From H2-BAC3 sp045863035 (GTDB taxonomy: Bacteria; Bacteroidota; Ignavibacteria; Ignavibacteriales; Ignavibacteriaceae), in assembly GCA_045863035.1 (NCBI GenBank), contig BTUV01000014.1, positions 1-46,604 on the forward strand: 46,604 bases of DNA, given 5' to 3'. The notes under the pieces were generated by a model. That model did no database searches and was not told where the DNA came from. It saw only the letters and a program-made list of their open reading frames with translations. Position numbers and translations under genes: made by a program. This document shows positions 17,996-26,967 of this stretch, one piece after another (position 1 is the stretch's first letter; each line of letters opens with the position of its first letter).

Positions 17996-18078
17996 GGGTT
18001 CGTCGTGCTTGGTTCTTGGTGCGTCGTGCTTGGTTCTTGGTGCGTCGTGCTTAGTTCTTGGTTCGTAGTGCTTGGTTA
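17996..18078. repeat. Heptamer array, TTGGTTC/TTAGTGC family
   Basis: About 11 units (gtcgtgc, ttggttc, ttggtgc, ttagttc, gtagtgc) alternate with a 14-bp higher period. The final TTA provides the TAA stop of the minus-strand sugar transferase. Confidence 0.8.
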
Positions 18079-19215
18079 GTTGCTGCGGGCGCGTTTGATA
18101 AAGATGTTATGCAGCGCCTTAAAGAAGTACTCAAAATCGGTCCGGAACGGAGCTTTTTCGTATGCTTCAAGATACCTTGCTTCTGATGCCATAATCTCAT
18201 CCAACGTTTTGGGCAAGTCCACATAAAACGGGGGGATGAGACCAGGTTTAAAATTGATTCTTCTGCTCCTGAGTTCTGCAGAATAGAGACCAAGATAATG
18301 AGAACTTAAAGGACGTACCCCAACCAGTTTCAGATCACCCTTCAGCCAGTTTATGAGCATCGGAAGTTCATCCAACCAAAGTTTACGGAAGAGTTTTCCC
18401 CATGAAGTCACCCGAAAATCATCCTTGAACTTTCCGCCGACAGCCAACGCATTCATCTGATAGACATAATTCTGCAGATATTCTGAATAGGGGTGCATGG
18501 TCCGCAGTTTATAAACCTTGATGGTTTTACCTTCCCTGCCCAAGCGGTTCAGCTTAATGAAGGGACCATACGTGGCATATTCATTAAATGCAGGTTCCTT
18601 CACTTTTCTTGCAATAAACCAGAGCTGATTGTCTATTTCCGTATGTCTTACGACTTCAAATCCGCAAGAGAAGAGACGGCCCAAAACCTCAGGGAGTGAA
18701 ATAACACGGTTCCTCCCCCCGGTAACCATGAAATATATTTTCCGAGTCAGCCGAGTTTTTGGAAGAACCCGCTTAACAAGAAAATCGAAAAAATAGTAAG
18801 GATAGGCCAATGGTTTTGGGAATTTCCGCAGAATTCTCAACCTGCGCTCTTCCATTGTTTCCGCACAGCCAATAAAAACCCCGCCATCCGGAAGAAGATT
18901 ATTCACCGCCTCAAAAAACTTATTGATATAGCGGATATCATTGATCTTCTGGACATTCACCAGATTTTTAAGTCCCTCCCCTTCCAATGTCTGCACATTG
19001 AAGACCGTAGTGGTGCTCAAAATCTTGGTTCCCTTATCCTCGAGGGGCAATTCCTGATGCAGGAATTCCACGGCAGCCGGGGAAATTACCTCATTTAGCC
19101 TTTTTTTAATCACTTTTGGGGAAAATAATTCGTTGTATGAAATTTCCGAAAATTTATCATCCGAAACATAAGGATAAAACAGAGAACTCCCTCTCTGCTT
19201 AGAAACTGACAGCAA
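18076..19215 (-). CDS. Sugar transferase with an unusual N-terminal domain, no membrane hairpin seen
   Basis: The C-terminal part of this 379-residue protein (about 217-370) matches the bacterial phosphoglycosyl transferase core: GPFIKLNRLGREGK, YKLRTM, then FRKLWLDELPMLINWLKGD with the catalytic D-E pair (282-283) and LVGVRPLS. Such enzymes start O-antigen chains by moving a sugar-phosphate to undecaprenyl phosphate. The usual N-terminal membrane re-entrant helix (KR-x-x-D) is absent. Instead residues about 60-205 resemble a degenerate SAM-methyltransferase-like fold (LLPDGGVFIGCAE) without a clear glycine-rich loop. The TAA stop comes from the flanking heptamer array. It is an apparent domain fusion; activity is uncertain. 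Confidence 0.8.
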   Translation of the reverse strand: MLSVSKQRGSSLFYPYVSDDKFSEISYNELFSPKVIKKRLNEVISPAAVEFLHQELPLEDKGTKILSTTTVFNVQTLEGEGLKNLVNVQKINDIRYINKFFEAVNNLLPDGGVFIGCAETMEERRLRILRKFPKPLAYPYYFFDFLVKRVLPKTRLTRKIYFMVTGGRNRVISLPEVLGRLFSCGFEVVRHTEIDNQLWFIARKVKEPAFNEYATYGPFIKLNRLGREGKTIKVYKLRTMHPYSEYLQNYVYQMNALAVGGKFKDDFRVTSWGKLFRKLWLDELPMLINWLKGDLKLVGVRPLSSHYLGLYSAELRSRRINFKPGLIPPFYVDLPKTLDEIMASEARYLEAYEKAPFRTDFEYFFKALHNIFIKRARSN

Positions 19216-19301
19216 CCGATAGCCTCTTTTTATTTCAAAAACGGGACAAGCGAAATTTACAAACGGTAAAGGAAAGAGGATATGACCCGGAACACAGAAA
19301 C

Positions 19302-19537
19302 AATTATGAATTTTGAAGTATGAATTATGAAGGGATGCTTTGTGCGGGAGAAGGTGTCAGGGGTCAGGGGTCAGGGATTAGGGACTAGGTATCAGGGATC
19401 AGATGAAAGGGAGTGACTAGTGGTTAGTGAATGGTGGTTAGGAGTAGGAAAATGAACAATGTACAATTAACAATTTACAAGCGGGAAGGGAAAGGAGTGG
19501 TAGGTTCAATTAAAAATTAAGAATTGAAAATTAAAAC
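19302..19537. repeat. Compound intergenic array with five heptamer families
   Basis: In order: TTATGAA units (19302-19336); TCAGGGG/TTAGGGA units (19352-19403); TTAGTGA units (19411-19448); TGTACAA/TTAACAA units (19450-19480); TTAAAAA/TTAAGAA units (19507-19537). Short unique linkers separate them. This takes up most of the 387-bp gap between the divergent sugar transferase and the GT-C gene. Confidence 0.8.
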
Positions 19538-19602
19538 CAGGGATACTGTTAAAAAAAGCAGGAGATTGCGGAGAGAGAGAGGCGATTTTTGTATTTTTCG
19601 GG

Positions 19603-20898
19603 ATGAAATGGACGAAAAGAACTTCTATTGACATAGGAATACTATTCCTGGTATTTCTTTTTTTTACGGTTCTGACGTTTTTTCAACCGGGACTCAAAAT
19701 TGATGAGGCCGGAAATCATCTCCCGCTTCTCATTAAATTGCATCAAAATAGTATTTGGGCAGTCATATCAGGACCGGATTATCTGGCGGCAAATCCCCCG
19801 CTTCCTTACCTTATCAATCTGGCTTTTCATAAGATTTTCTTTATTGAACCAGATATTATTTCCGCAAGAATATTCACCAGCCTGATTTCATTTATTACTG
19901 GTTTACTGATCTATTTTTTGGCAAGAAAACTCGGCAGCATTCATCCCCTTCCGATTACATTACTCATTATTCTCTACCCCTACTTTCTTAAACCGGCTTT
20001 CACCTTTTACATGGCAGTGTACGGGCTGTTTTTTTTCTTATGTTTCTGGCTCATTTTTGAAAAATCTGAACAGAGCCCAAAACATCTCCTGACCGCCGGT
20101 ATTCTGCTTGCAGGAGCAGTCCTGAGCCAGCAATTCTATATTACCATTATTCCCGCAACGTTTATTTTTATTGCTTTGAAAAAATTCAGCAGCAGGAGTG
20201 AGAATTCCAGCGAAACAAACATACCGCAACAAATACTTTCCTCTACAATCCAGTTCACCTATTTGGTTATACCAGTTTTAGTTCTAACCTTACCGGTATT
20301 TCTCACCTGGGGAGGCTTAACCCATGTAAATTTCCGTTTTCATACAATTGCTTTTGACAGTACCAATATTACCAGCATTCTTATAGCTGCCGGAGGATTT
20401 CTTTTCCCCATTTCCCTGTTTTCCCTCAAGAAGATCACAAAAACAGAATATATCGTGTATTCCCTTTTCGCGTTCGGGCTTGTTCTTTTTTTCTATCCGG
20501 AATGGACCATAAAAGCCGGCCGGGGCAGAATCACGGGAATGTCATTTCACTTTGCAGAATTGGCCGAAAGGATTCATTTTACCGCAGGTTATGCGGTAAA
20601 AATACTTCTACTTCTATCCGGCTTCATTATTTTCGGAGTAACATTCAGAAAGATTCTGCAAACCCAATACCGGTTTGGTGTTCTTGCAGTAACGTTTTTT
20701 ATCGCAGGATTTGTATTTAATGAGTTTCTTGCGGAGAGACATTTGCTGCCGCTCATCGTAACGCTTTATCTCCTCAACCTCACTGAAATTACTGATAAAA
20801 GAGTTTTATGGACTTGGGCAGCTTTCCAGGGAATCGCAGGAGTTATCTATCATTCCTATTATCTGTTTATCCAAAAGAACTGGCCCATTCAATTATGA
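19603..20898 (+). CDS. Polytopic GT-C glycosyltransferase-like membrane protein
   Basis: This 431-residue protein has about ten hydrophobic helices. Its first predicted periplasmic loop carries a D34-E35 pair (LKIDEAGNH) in the place of the acidic catalytic motif of ArnT/PMT-type (GT39/GT83) transferases, followed by ANPPLPYLIN. Such enzymes use polyprenyl-phosphate sugars on the outer face of the inner membrane. It precedes an O-antigen ligase gene on the same strand by 42 bp. The TGA stop is formed by the first unit of a TTATGAA array (peptide end PIQL). Family placement rests on topology and one motif, so function is tentative. Confidence 0.7.
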   Translation: MKWTKRTSIDIGILFLVFLFFTVLTFFQPGLKIDEAGNHLPLLIKLHQNSIWAVISGPDYLAANPPLPYLINLAFHKIFFIEPDIISARIFTSLISFITGLLIYFLARKLGSIHPLPITLLIILYPYFLKPAFTFYMAVYGLFFFLCFWLIFEKSEQSPKHLLTAGILLAGAVLSQQFYITIIPATFIFIALKKFSSRSENSSETNIPQQILSSTIQFTYLVIPVLVLTLPVFLTWGGLTHVNFRFHTIAFDSTNITSILIAAGGFLFPISLFSLKKITKTEYIVYSLFAFGLVLFFYPEWTIKAGRGRITGMSFHFAELAERIHFTAGYAVKILLLLSGFIIFGVTFRKILQTQYRFGVLAVTFFIAGFVFNEFLAERHLLPLIVTLYLLNLTEITDKRVLWTWAAFQGIAGVIYHSYYLFIQKNWPIQL

Positions 20899-20922
20899 AT
20901 TATGAAGTATGAAGTATGAACT
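20890..20922. repeat. Heptamer array, TTATGAA family
   Basis: Units aattatg, aattatg, aagtatg, aagtatg, aac overlap the stop codon of the GT-C gene and fill the short gap before the ligase gene. Confidence 0.7.
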
Positions 20923-20940
20923 GTAGGATAAGAGCAAAAC

Positions 20941-22164
20941 GTGGTTGAGAATTTGCGAAAACATTTCAAAGTTGAATTGATTGTGCACAGCATATTACTT
21001 AGCGGGATGCTGATTGTCAATTCTATCTCGAATTTTACTCCAGCGATCTATCTCGCTGCAATTTTACTGGCAGGTTCCTGTGTTTTATATCTCGCCACAA
21101 GTAAAAACAAGGAAGCAGTAAAGAACTATCATCAATTTTTACAATTACATCGAATCAGAATTTATACTTTCCTCCTCTTTATTTTTATCTGGCCAGGATT
21201 AACACTGTTCTATTCCGCAAATCCACAGTATGGCTTGCAGAAAATACTCATCATGCTGGTTTCCGCGATTCCTCTTTTTTACTATGCCGGCTTCTTACTG
21301 TTCACCTATACGGAAGAAAACTTCACCTCATTGCTTACTGCAATGATGGGTTTGGGTTTAGTCCTCGCTCTTGGCGCACTCTTTTTACAAAATTTCAGGC
21401 CTGGAGAAGCTTATAGTTTCAGCATTACCCGATGGAGTCATGTTACGACCGGCAGGTTCCTTACCATTCTTCTGCTTCCGGCCTTATGGTTTTTCTTGAA
21501 AGAAAAAAAATTATATTTAATAGTTTTCTACGGATTATTCTTTTTTTCAGGAATATCTGTTGTGGGGATCTCATCCTTCAGAGCTGGTATATTATGGATA
21601 CTACTCATGACACCAATGCTTTTTGGAATAGCACTGTTTATTAGTGAAAATAAAAAAGAGATTATCATAAAAGCCGCCAGCATCATTTTACTATCAGCCG
21701 GATTAGCTATTTTTGCAACTAAAAGTGAAAACGCTGCTGTTGAACACCGATATCATGCTCTTATCAATATTCTGACCGGTGATCATGAAACTCAGGATGG
21801 ATCTATTAACGCAAGAGTAGATGCGGCAAAGTTATCATTCAGGATGTTAAAGGAAAATTTATGGATAGGGACGGGATTCGGAGGGTTTGCTCAGGAGTTC
21901 GATGGAAATTCAACGGGGATCGTTAATAAATATCCTCATAACATTATCTTAGAAGTATTTGTTGAGTTGGGAGTAATTTACGGAGGGGTTTTTTGCATTA
22001 TGATTGTATATACAATCTACCGGATCGCCAAAAGAAAAGAGATAATTTATCTGATTCTCTTTCTAACGGTTCTCTGGCTTGCAATGTTTTCAAAACATTT
22101 CAGTACGAATGCGGGGGTGGTTTTTGGGGTTCTTAGTTCGTGGTTCTTAGTTCGTGGTTCTTAG
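20941..22164 (+). CDS. O-antigen ligase/polymerase family membrane protein
   Basis: This 407-residue protein has about eleven membrane helices and the Wzy_C-type region with a periplasmic loop near residues 270-345 (SINARVDAAKLSFRMLKENLWIGTGFGGF, a mark of WaaL/Wzy proteins). It would join or polymerise O-antigen units at the periplasmic face. The start is GTG at 20941. The last dozen residues (GVLSSWFLVRGS) are encoded by a heptamer array, so the native C-terminus appears to have been overwritten or extended. A second Wzy candidate lies at 36342, so this one may be the ligase. Confidence 0.82.
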   Translation: MVENLRKHFKVELIVHSILLSGMLIVNSISNFTPAIYLAAILLAGSCVLYLATSKNKEAVKNYHQFLQLHRIRIYTFLLFIFIWPGLTLFYSANPQYGLQKILIMLVSAIPLFYYAGFLLFTYTEENFTSLLTAMMGLGLVLALGALFLQNFRPGEAYSFSITRWSHVTTGRFLTILLLPALWFFLKEKKLYLIVFYGLFFFSGISVVGISSFRAGILWILLMTPMLFGIALFISENKKEIIIKAASIILLSAGLAIFATKSENAAVEHRYHALINILTGDHETQDGSINARVDAAKLSFRMLKENLWIGTGFGGFAQEFDGNSTGIVNKYPHNIILEVFVELGVIYGGVFCIMIVYTIYRIAKRKEIIYLILFLTVLWLAMFSKHFSTNAGVVFGVLSSWFLVRGS

Positions 22165-22470
22165 TGCGGGGTTCGTCCCTCGGCTTCGCTCGGGAACCGG
22201 TGAAGGAGATGAGTGATCAGGGGTCAGAGACTGGGGATTAGTTCTTGGTGCGGGGTTCGTAGTGCTTAGCTCGGGGTTCGTAGTGCTTAGTTCTTGGTGC
22301 GTGGTTCTTAGTGCGGGGTTCGTCCCTCGGCTTCGCTCGGGAACCGGTGAAGGAGATGAGTGATCAGGGGTCAGAGACTGGGGATTAGTTCTTGGTGCGG
22401 GGTTCGTAGTGCTTAGCTCGGGGTTCGTAGTGCTTAGTTCTTGGTGCGTGGTTCTTAGTGCTTGGTGCGT
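22129..22470. repeat. Heptamer array with a 147-bp tandem duplication
   Basis: The array consists of TTAGTGC/TTGGTTC/GGGGTTC units. Within it 22153-22299 is repeated as 22300-22446, and a third copy begins at 22447 but stops after about 15 bp. The unit of 147 bp is exactly 21 heptamers. Each copy includes a TCCCTCGG-CTTCGC-TCGGGA near-palindrome (22176, 22323) and a short TCAGGGG stretch. Confidence 0.88.
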
Positions 22471-22471
22471 T

Positions 22472-24157
22472 TTAAAGGCCGTAGGACCAGAGGAGACCGA
22501 AGGAGAGGTTTTGGCCGAGCTGCCAGGAGGGGGTGCGGTTGGGGACTTCGTCGGTGATGTCTGTATATTCAATCCATGTTCTAATTTTAAGATCGTGCAT
22601 TGGTTCATATTCAGCATCGAAACCGATTCTGGTATCTTTGCGCATGCGGCCTGAGAGGAAAGGAACTGGAGCATATTTGTTTAATTTGTATGCTTTAATT
22701 ATATCCTCTTCCTCCCCTTTTCTTACAAATTCTGCAAAGGCCTTAGTTCGAAGTCCTCTGATGGGCATATAATCAAACTGAATCCGCAACTGATCCGCAT
22801 TCTGACCTATCCAATGCCCTAACTGATATCCCAGATGTTTGTAGGAAGCAAGTTCATTCCGGTTTTCGTAGAGCCATGGGTTCAGACGCGTATATTCGAT
22901 ACTCAGGTCCAGATAATCGTGAAATAGATTATACTTTCTTGAACCCACCGTAAAGCCCAGCCATTGGGTATCAAATTCGCCATTAAGCAAGTCACGGAAG
23001 TTAATCACATCCACAAACAGGGAACCATATAATTTAAGGTTGGGAATTACTTTCCATTTAAGGTCGGCAAAAAGCATCCCATTGCCATCATCCGCGGCTA
23101 TTCTGCCGGTATTATGATCCATAACTTTATAATACATAAAGGGAAGCAACGTCTCCATGCGGAAGTTAGGGCCATAGACAAAGGCATTGCCAACAGAATA
23201 GTCCACTGACTCACCAAAGGAAAAGGTTGCCAAGTTTCCGACAACATATTTATCCTTATAAGGCATGATCAATTGCGGCTCCGCGCTTTCAGGATGGGAG
23301 TAGAAAGCTGATGAAGAATCAAACACCAGTGAGTTTAACCATCCCTGAAAATAGTTATACCGAAACCAAGGGACAGGGCTTACATGCAGGCGAAACTGGG
23401 TAAATGAGGGAGCTTTATCTGAAAGAATAATATTGCCAAACTGACCTGATCCCCAGCGCTGATAGTCTTTAACAATCGAAACATATCCCCATTTCCAGTT
23501 TATTGTGATACTCCCTTTTACATCACTATACTCAAAAACGCTTCCGGTTTGATTATTGACGTAGGCACCTGTTTTTGGGGTGAAGTATTTTTTCTGATCT
23601 GTATTACTGCCTATTTCACCAAAGTCAACATACTCAAAGGAGGCACCAAACCAATCGGAACCATATCCCAAAACCTGAACACCCGGCCAGCGGATATAGG
23701 TCATTTGCCCAGAGACGCTTGAGGCACCATAACCCACTACCGGTTTTAAACGCAAAGTGAAAAGAGAATCGGTATACCTGATGAACCAGAAGCGGTCTTC
23801 CTGCAAAACACTGTCTCTGTTAACGGGATTATATTCAATTAGAAAACCCTTAGGTGAGGTTCCCAATTCAGCAGCAAACTCTTTCAAGTAGAAGTCAAGT
23901 TCCTGTTTTTCAAGTACAGAGAGATTCTTCTTTTTACTTTCAAGTTCCAATAGGTAGTCAGCAACCTTTTTTCTGCTTAGGGGCAGTAGCTCTGAGTTTA
24001 TTTGAACAACATTTGCAGCATCCAGTCGCAAAAGGAATTCTTGAACCGGATGATTGTGGGTTAAGAAAATCGTCTGTGCCGAGACACCAAGGTTACACAA
24101 AACAAAAAATACCGCGATGAGGCGGTATTTTTTTAAGGAAGATATATTATCTAACAT
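22472..24157 (-). CDS. Capsule assembly Wzi-family outer-membrane protein
   Basis: This protein of about 561 residues is a predicted outer-membrane beta-barrel of the Wzi family, which helps attach or export capsular polysaccharide. I choose the ATG at 24157: it follows GAAATAAAGAAGAATTG and starts a good signal peptide (KKYRLIAVFFVLCNLGVSAQT); an upstream ATG at 24235 would add 26 implausible residues. The sequence shows repeated amphipathic strands, a typical SDWFGASFEYVDFG region and QRWGSGQFGNIILSDKAPSF near the middle. Its stop lies at the edge of the heptamer array. It marks the repeat-rich side of the boundary to the AT-rich island. Confidence 0.85.
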   Translation of the reverse strand: MLDNISSLKKYRLIAVFFVLCNLGVSAQTIFLTHNHPVQEFLLRLDAANVVQINSELLPLSRKKVADYLLELESKKKNLSVLEKQELDFYLKEFAAELGTSPKGFLIEYNPVNRDSVLQEDRFWFIRYTDSLFTLRLKPVVGYGASSVSGQMTYIRWPGVQVLGYGSDWFGASFEYVDFGEIGSNTDQKKYFTPKTGAYVNNQTGSVFEYSDVKGSITINWKWGYVSIVKDYQRWGSGQFGNIILSDKAPSFTQFRLHVSPVPWFRYNYFQGWLNSLVFDSSSAFYSHPESAEPQLIMPYKDKYVVGNLATFSFGESVDYSVGNAFVYGPNFRMETLLPFMYYKVMDHNTGRIAADDGNGMLFADLKWKVIPNLKLYGSLFVDVINFRDLLNGEFDTQWLGFTVGSRKYNLFHDYLDLSIEYTRLNPWLYENRNELASYKHLGYQLGHWIGQNADQLRIQFDYMPIRGLRTKAFAEFVRKGEEEDIIKAYKLNKYAPVPFLSGRMRKDTRIGFDAEYEPMHDLKIRTWIEYTDITDEVPNRTPSWQLGQNLSFGLLWSYGL

Positions 24158-24305
24158 CAATTCTTCTTTATTTCCAGTTGCTTTAAAAATTAACCAATAT
24201 TTCAGCAGCTTTGCCATCCCAGCCTTTAATAGCACTTTTGTTTAGATACTCTGTCAACAGGCCAGAAACCATTCGAAATAGTAAGTATCTTATATGCTTA
24301 CATCG

Positions 24306-25433
24306 TCAACTTGCATACTTCAAATATAAAACCTGAGGTACCAATTTCAATCTCACAGCAACCTTTATTGGGAATTTTAGTAACCGAATTAAGGGAAGAT
24401 AAGTCGGATAATCATCATGAGACTTGATTGGGGCATCCATTATTTGCTGGAAATCTTCTTTAGTAAGGCCGAGTTTACTAATTGCATAATCTACCACAGT
24501 TTGGTCATACTCATACTCGGATTCTTGAATCTCCTTGAGAGCTTCCTCACGAGAAATTTGGCAAGAGCGGATTAAAGCTGAAAATTCAGTTTTTCGTTTA
24601 TCAATTCCAAATTTCTTTGGGAGATAAAAGGATTGAAAGAATTTCGTAAAAAGATTCTCATGGTGGTGACCACCATAGTATTCCCAGTCAAGTTCTTTTT
24701 TCAATATTTCATCAACAGTTCTCTTTTGATAGTCGATATAGTGCATAAGCCTTACTTCTCTGATTCGTTCGATAAACAGGTAATAAAGCAATTTCCACAT
24801 CGCCATGACCGGGAAACTTTTAACACTTTTGTTCTTCCCAAACTTTTTAAGAACAGACTTAAAATATCTACCATCCATATAAGTCCAGCTTATTGGAGAC
24901 GTACCCTCAGTTCTAAAGGAATGTCCATTAAGTATATACTTTACCCCCTCCTTATGAGCCACATCAAAAAGAACTGAATAAATAGCATAATCGGTTGGGA
25001 TATCTGCATCGGGTGTAGCTGATTTCAGAAAAGCAATCTGTAAATCCTTGAATTCCTCCCAATCCGCAACTACAGTATAAAGATCAACCCCTAGTTTGTC
25101 GCATTGCCTTTTAATGTTGCTTGTAGCTATTTCCGAATTCCATCCATTGTCAAAATGCACAGCTAAAGGTCTTAATCCAAGTCGTTTTGCTGTTAAAAGC
25201 GTAAAACTACTGTCTCTACCCCCACTCACACCTGCAATACAATCATACCTTTTCCCTTTTCCAACAGTTTTGATCTTCTCAATAACAGATTTAAGTTTAG
25301 CATCCGTCTCCGGTCCAAGTTTGTGAACTTTCTCCATCTCATCATGAATATGGCAATACTTGCATACTCCTTTTTCGTCGAACCAAATATCATCGACTGT
25401 GGTATCCATTAGACATTTTAAACATATTTTCAC
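24306..25433 (-). CDS. N-acetyl sugar amidotransferase (WbpG/PseA family), copy 1
   Basis: This 375-residue PP-loop ATPase turns an acetamido group on a sugar into an acetamidino group, using ammonia from a HisH/HisF2 partner. Two CxxC pairs (CLKC and CKYC) form the usual zinc site, and SGGRDSS is the PP-loop. The C-terminal part shows YYGGHHHENLFTKF and GIDKRK, typical of the family. I choose the GTG at 25433 because GAGGAA lies 6 bp upstream and the family usually begins just before CxxC; an ATG at 25466 would overlap the previous gene. It is last in the island and far from the HisH/HisF2 genes, so it may depend on them in trans. Confidence 0.9.
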   Translation of the reverse strand: MKICLKCLMDTTVDDIWFDEKGVCKYCHIHDEMEKVHKLGPETDAKLKSVIEKIKTVGKGKRYDCIAGVSGGRDSSFTLLTAKRLGLRPLAVHFDNGWNSEIATSNIKRQCDKLGVDLYTVVADWEEFKDLQIAFLKSATPDADIPTDYAIYSVLFDVAHKEGVKYILNGHSFRTEGTSPISWTYMDGRYFKSVLKKFGKNKSVKSFPVMAMWKLLYYLFIERIREVRLMHYIDYQKRTVDEILKKELDWEYYGGHHHENLFTKFFQSFYLPKKFGIDKRKTEFSALIRSCQISREEALKEIQESEYEYDQTVVDYAISKLGLTKEDFQQIMDAPIKSHDDYPTYLPLIRLLKFPIKVAVRLKLVPQVLYLKYAS

Positions 25434-25443
25434 TTTAAGTTCC

Positions 25444-26274
25444 TCAAAAACCAAATTTTGAAACAAATGGTCGTTCAGTATAGATTCTGATACCCCATTT
25501 CCTTATGTAGTCACGGAGATCATCTGTTTCCTCATCTTCTGAACCTTGGTATTCGAATGTTTCAACATTGAAAGCAAAGTCTTTAAAATAGACCCATGGA
25601 TACTGTAATTTCATTTTCTCATGGATGTTGTGATATTCAGCTATTTTATAGTACTCATTAATAATATTCTCGACTTTTTCGACTCTTTGTTCAGGCTTCA
25701 GGGGTATTATATCTTTAATGAATTTCGCGGGTGAACCGGCAAATATACCCTTCTCTTTCAGGGATTTCGTAACAACAGATTGGGCACCAACAACAGCGTA
25801 ATCTGCAATAGAAACACCCATCATGATTAAACTTCTATAGCCAACAATTACCCCATCTCCCAGTGTGACTCCGGAGAAAGTTGCAGGAAATCCTTCAAGA
25901 ACTGACAACCAATATCCGTGAGTCATTATAGAAGTATCGGGAGATAACCCAACATCATTCCCAATTTTTACCGGTTCACAGACATTTATAAAATTATTAT
26001 GGATTGTACATCTGTCGCCTATTTCAAAATTCGCAGATGGATGTTGCCGACCACCTCCCCCAATTCGTAACCCGGAACTGTTGAAAAGATGTGCGCCAAA
26101 TTTTACATTGTTGCCGAGGATTTGACAATCGCCGCCGAGTCTACTAAAGTTACCTAATTCAAAATCTCCTTTTAAAACTACTTTAATGTTTTTACCAAAT
26201 TGGACATTTTCACCAATCTTAATTGAGTGTGCTTTAATAGAAATATTGTTTGAATCATCAATGAATGTCTCCAT
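25444..26274 (-). CDS. Hexapeptide-repeat acyltransferase
   Basis: This 276-residue protein has left-handed beta-helix repeats from about 15 to 190 (V-x-I-G-x-x-V pattern: IKIGENVQFGKNI, VKIGNDVGLS, VTLGDGVIVG), with a histidine in MTHGYW near 118 as likely general base and the family end AGSPAKFI near 180. It would transfer an acetyl or longer acyl group from CoA or ACP to a sugar. Residues 190-276 form an extra helical C-terminal domain. The start overlaps the stop of the SDR gene by one base, showing coupling to the KAS III/SDR pair. Donor and acceptor are inferred only. Confidence 0.82.
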   Translation of the reverse strand: METFIDDSNNISIKAHSIKIGENVQFGKNIKVVLKGDFELGNFSRLGGDCQILGNNVKFGAHLFNSSGLRIGGGGRQHPSANFEIGDRCTIHNNFINVCEPVKIGNDVGLSPDTSIMTHGYWLSVLEGFPATFSGVTLGDGVIVGYRSLIMMGVSIADYAVVGAQSVVTKSLKEKGIFAGSPAKFIKDIIPLKPEQRVEKVENIINEYYKIAEYHNIHEKMKLQYPWVYFKDFAFNVETFEYQGSEDEETDDLRDYIRKWGIRIYTERPFVSKFGF

Positions 26275-26957
26275 TAGTGCAAACCTCCGTTCACATCAAT
26301 GGATGCTCCTGTTATGTAATCATTACTCTGCAAATACTCGACAGTCTGAATTATGTTTTCTGGGCTCCCAAGTTTACCCAAAGGAATTTGGGCAACAATC
26401 TTCCCCAAAAATTCTTCAGGGACTTGTTCAATCATTCCAATATTAAAGTATCCCAAATTAATGTTATTGATGGTAATACCTTTTGAAGCATTTTCGACAG
26501 CGACTGTTTTCGCTAATCCCCATAAACCTGCCTTTGAAGCTGAATATGCGGAAGTTCCAATGACGCCTTTTTGAGGCACAACTGAAGAGAAATTAATGAT
26601 TCTTCCATAATTTTTCTCACGCATATACGGAAGGCAAGCACGGATCGTATTAAATGACCCTATCAAATTTACGCTAATTACATCTTCCCACTTTTGAAGA
26701 TCAGCTTTGTGAGCCAAAGCATTGTACGAAATGCCGGCACAATTTATTAGAATTAGCTCCTCAGGTTGTTCGATTTCGATGAGCGACGAGATCCATTTGT
26801 TTACTTCTTCATAAGACCTTACATCCACCTTGCCTAAGTTGCGGGGTTCAACAATTTTAGACCGGTTATACGTACCGAAAACTACCTGCCCTTTGCTTGT
26901 GTAGTAATCAAATAATAATCTTCCGATGCCTTTTGAAGCTCCTGTTATCAGATACAT
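26274..26957 (-). CDS. SDR-family oxidoreductase, FabG-like
   Basis: This 227-residue classical SDR has TGASKGIG at residues 5-12, NCAG at 72-75, the catalytic S125 region (INFSS) and Y138-x3-K142 (YSASK). Length and order fit 3-oxoacyl-ACP reductases. It lies 10 bp after the KAS III gene and overlaps the acyltransferase gene. A plausible role is to reduce a 3-ketoacyl group made by KAS III before its transfer to an amino sugar. It could instead act on a keto-sugar. Confidence 0.85.
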   Translation of the reverse strand: MYLITGASKGIGRLLFDYYTSKGQVVFGTYNRSKIVEPRNLGKVDVRSYEEVNKWISSLIEIEQPEELILINCAGISYNALAHKADLQKWEDVISVNLIGSFNTIRACLPYMREKNYGRIINFSSVVPQKGVIGTSAYSASKAGLWGLAKTVAVENASKGITINNINLGYFNIGMIEQVPEEFLGKIVAQIPLGKLGSPENIIQTVEYLQSNDYITGASIDVNGGLH

Positions 26958-26967
26958 AATTTAACTC

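Noticed and set aside
17871..18068. A 65-codon plus-strand frame ending in GASCLVLGASCLVLG
   Set aside because: Its second half is the heptamer array and its first part has no recognisable protein features.
22147..22674. A 175-codon open frame on the minus strand with STTNPAPRTNPQ-type repeats
   Set aside because: It is the heptamer array read in frame; a 7-bp unit lacking stops gives a 7-residue periodic peptide in all frames. Its other part overlaps the Wzi gene in a different frame.
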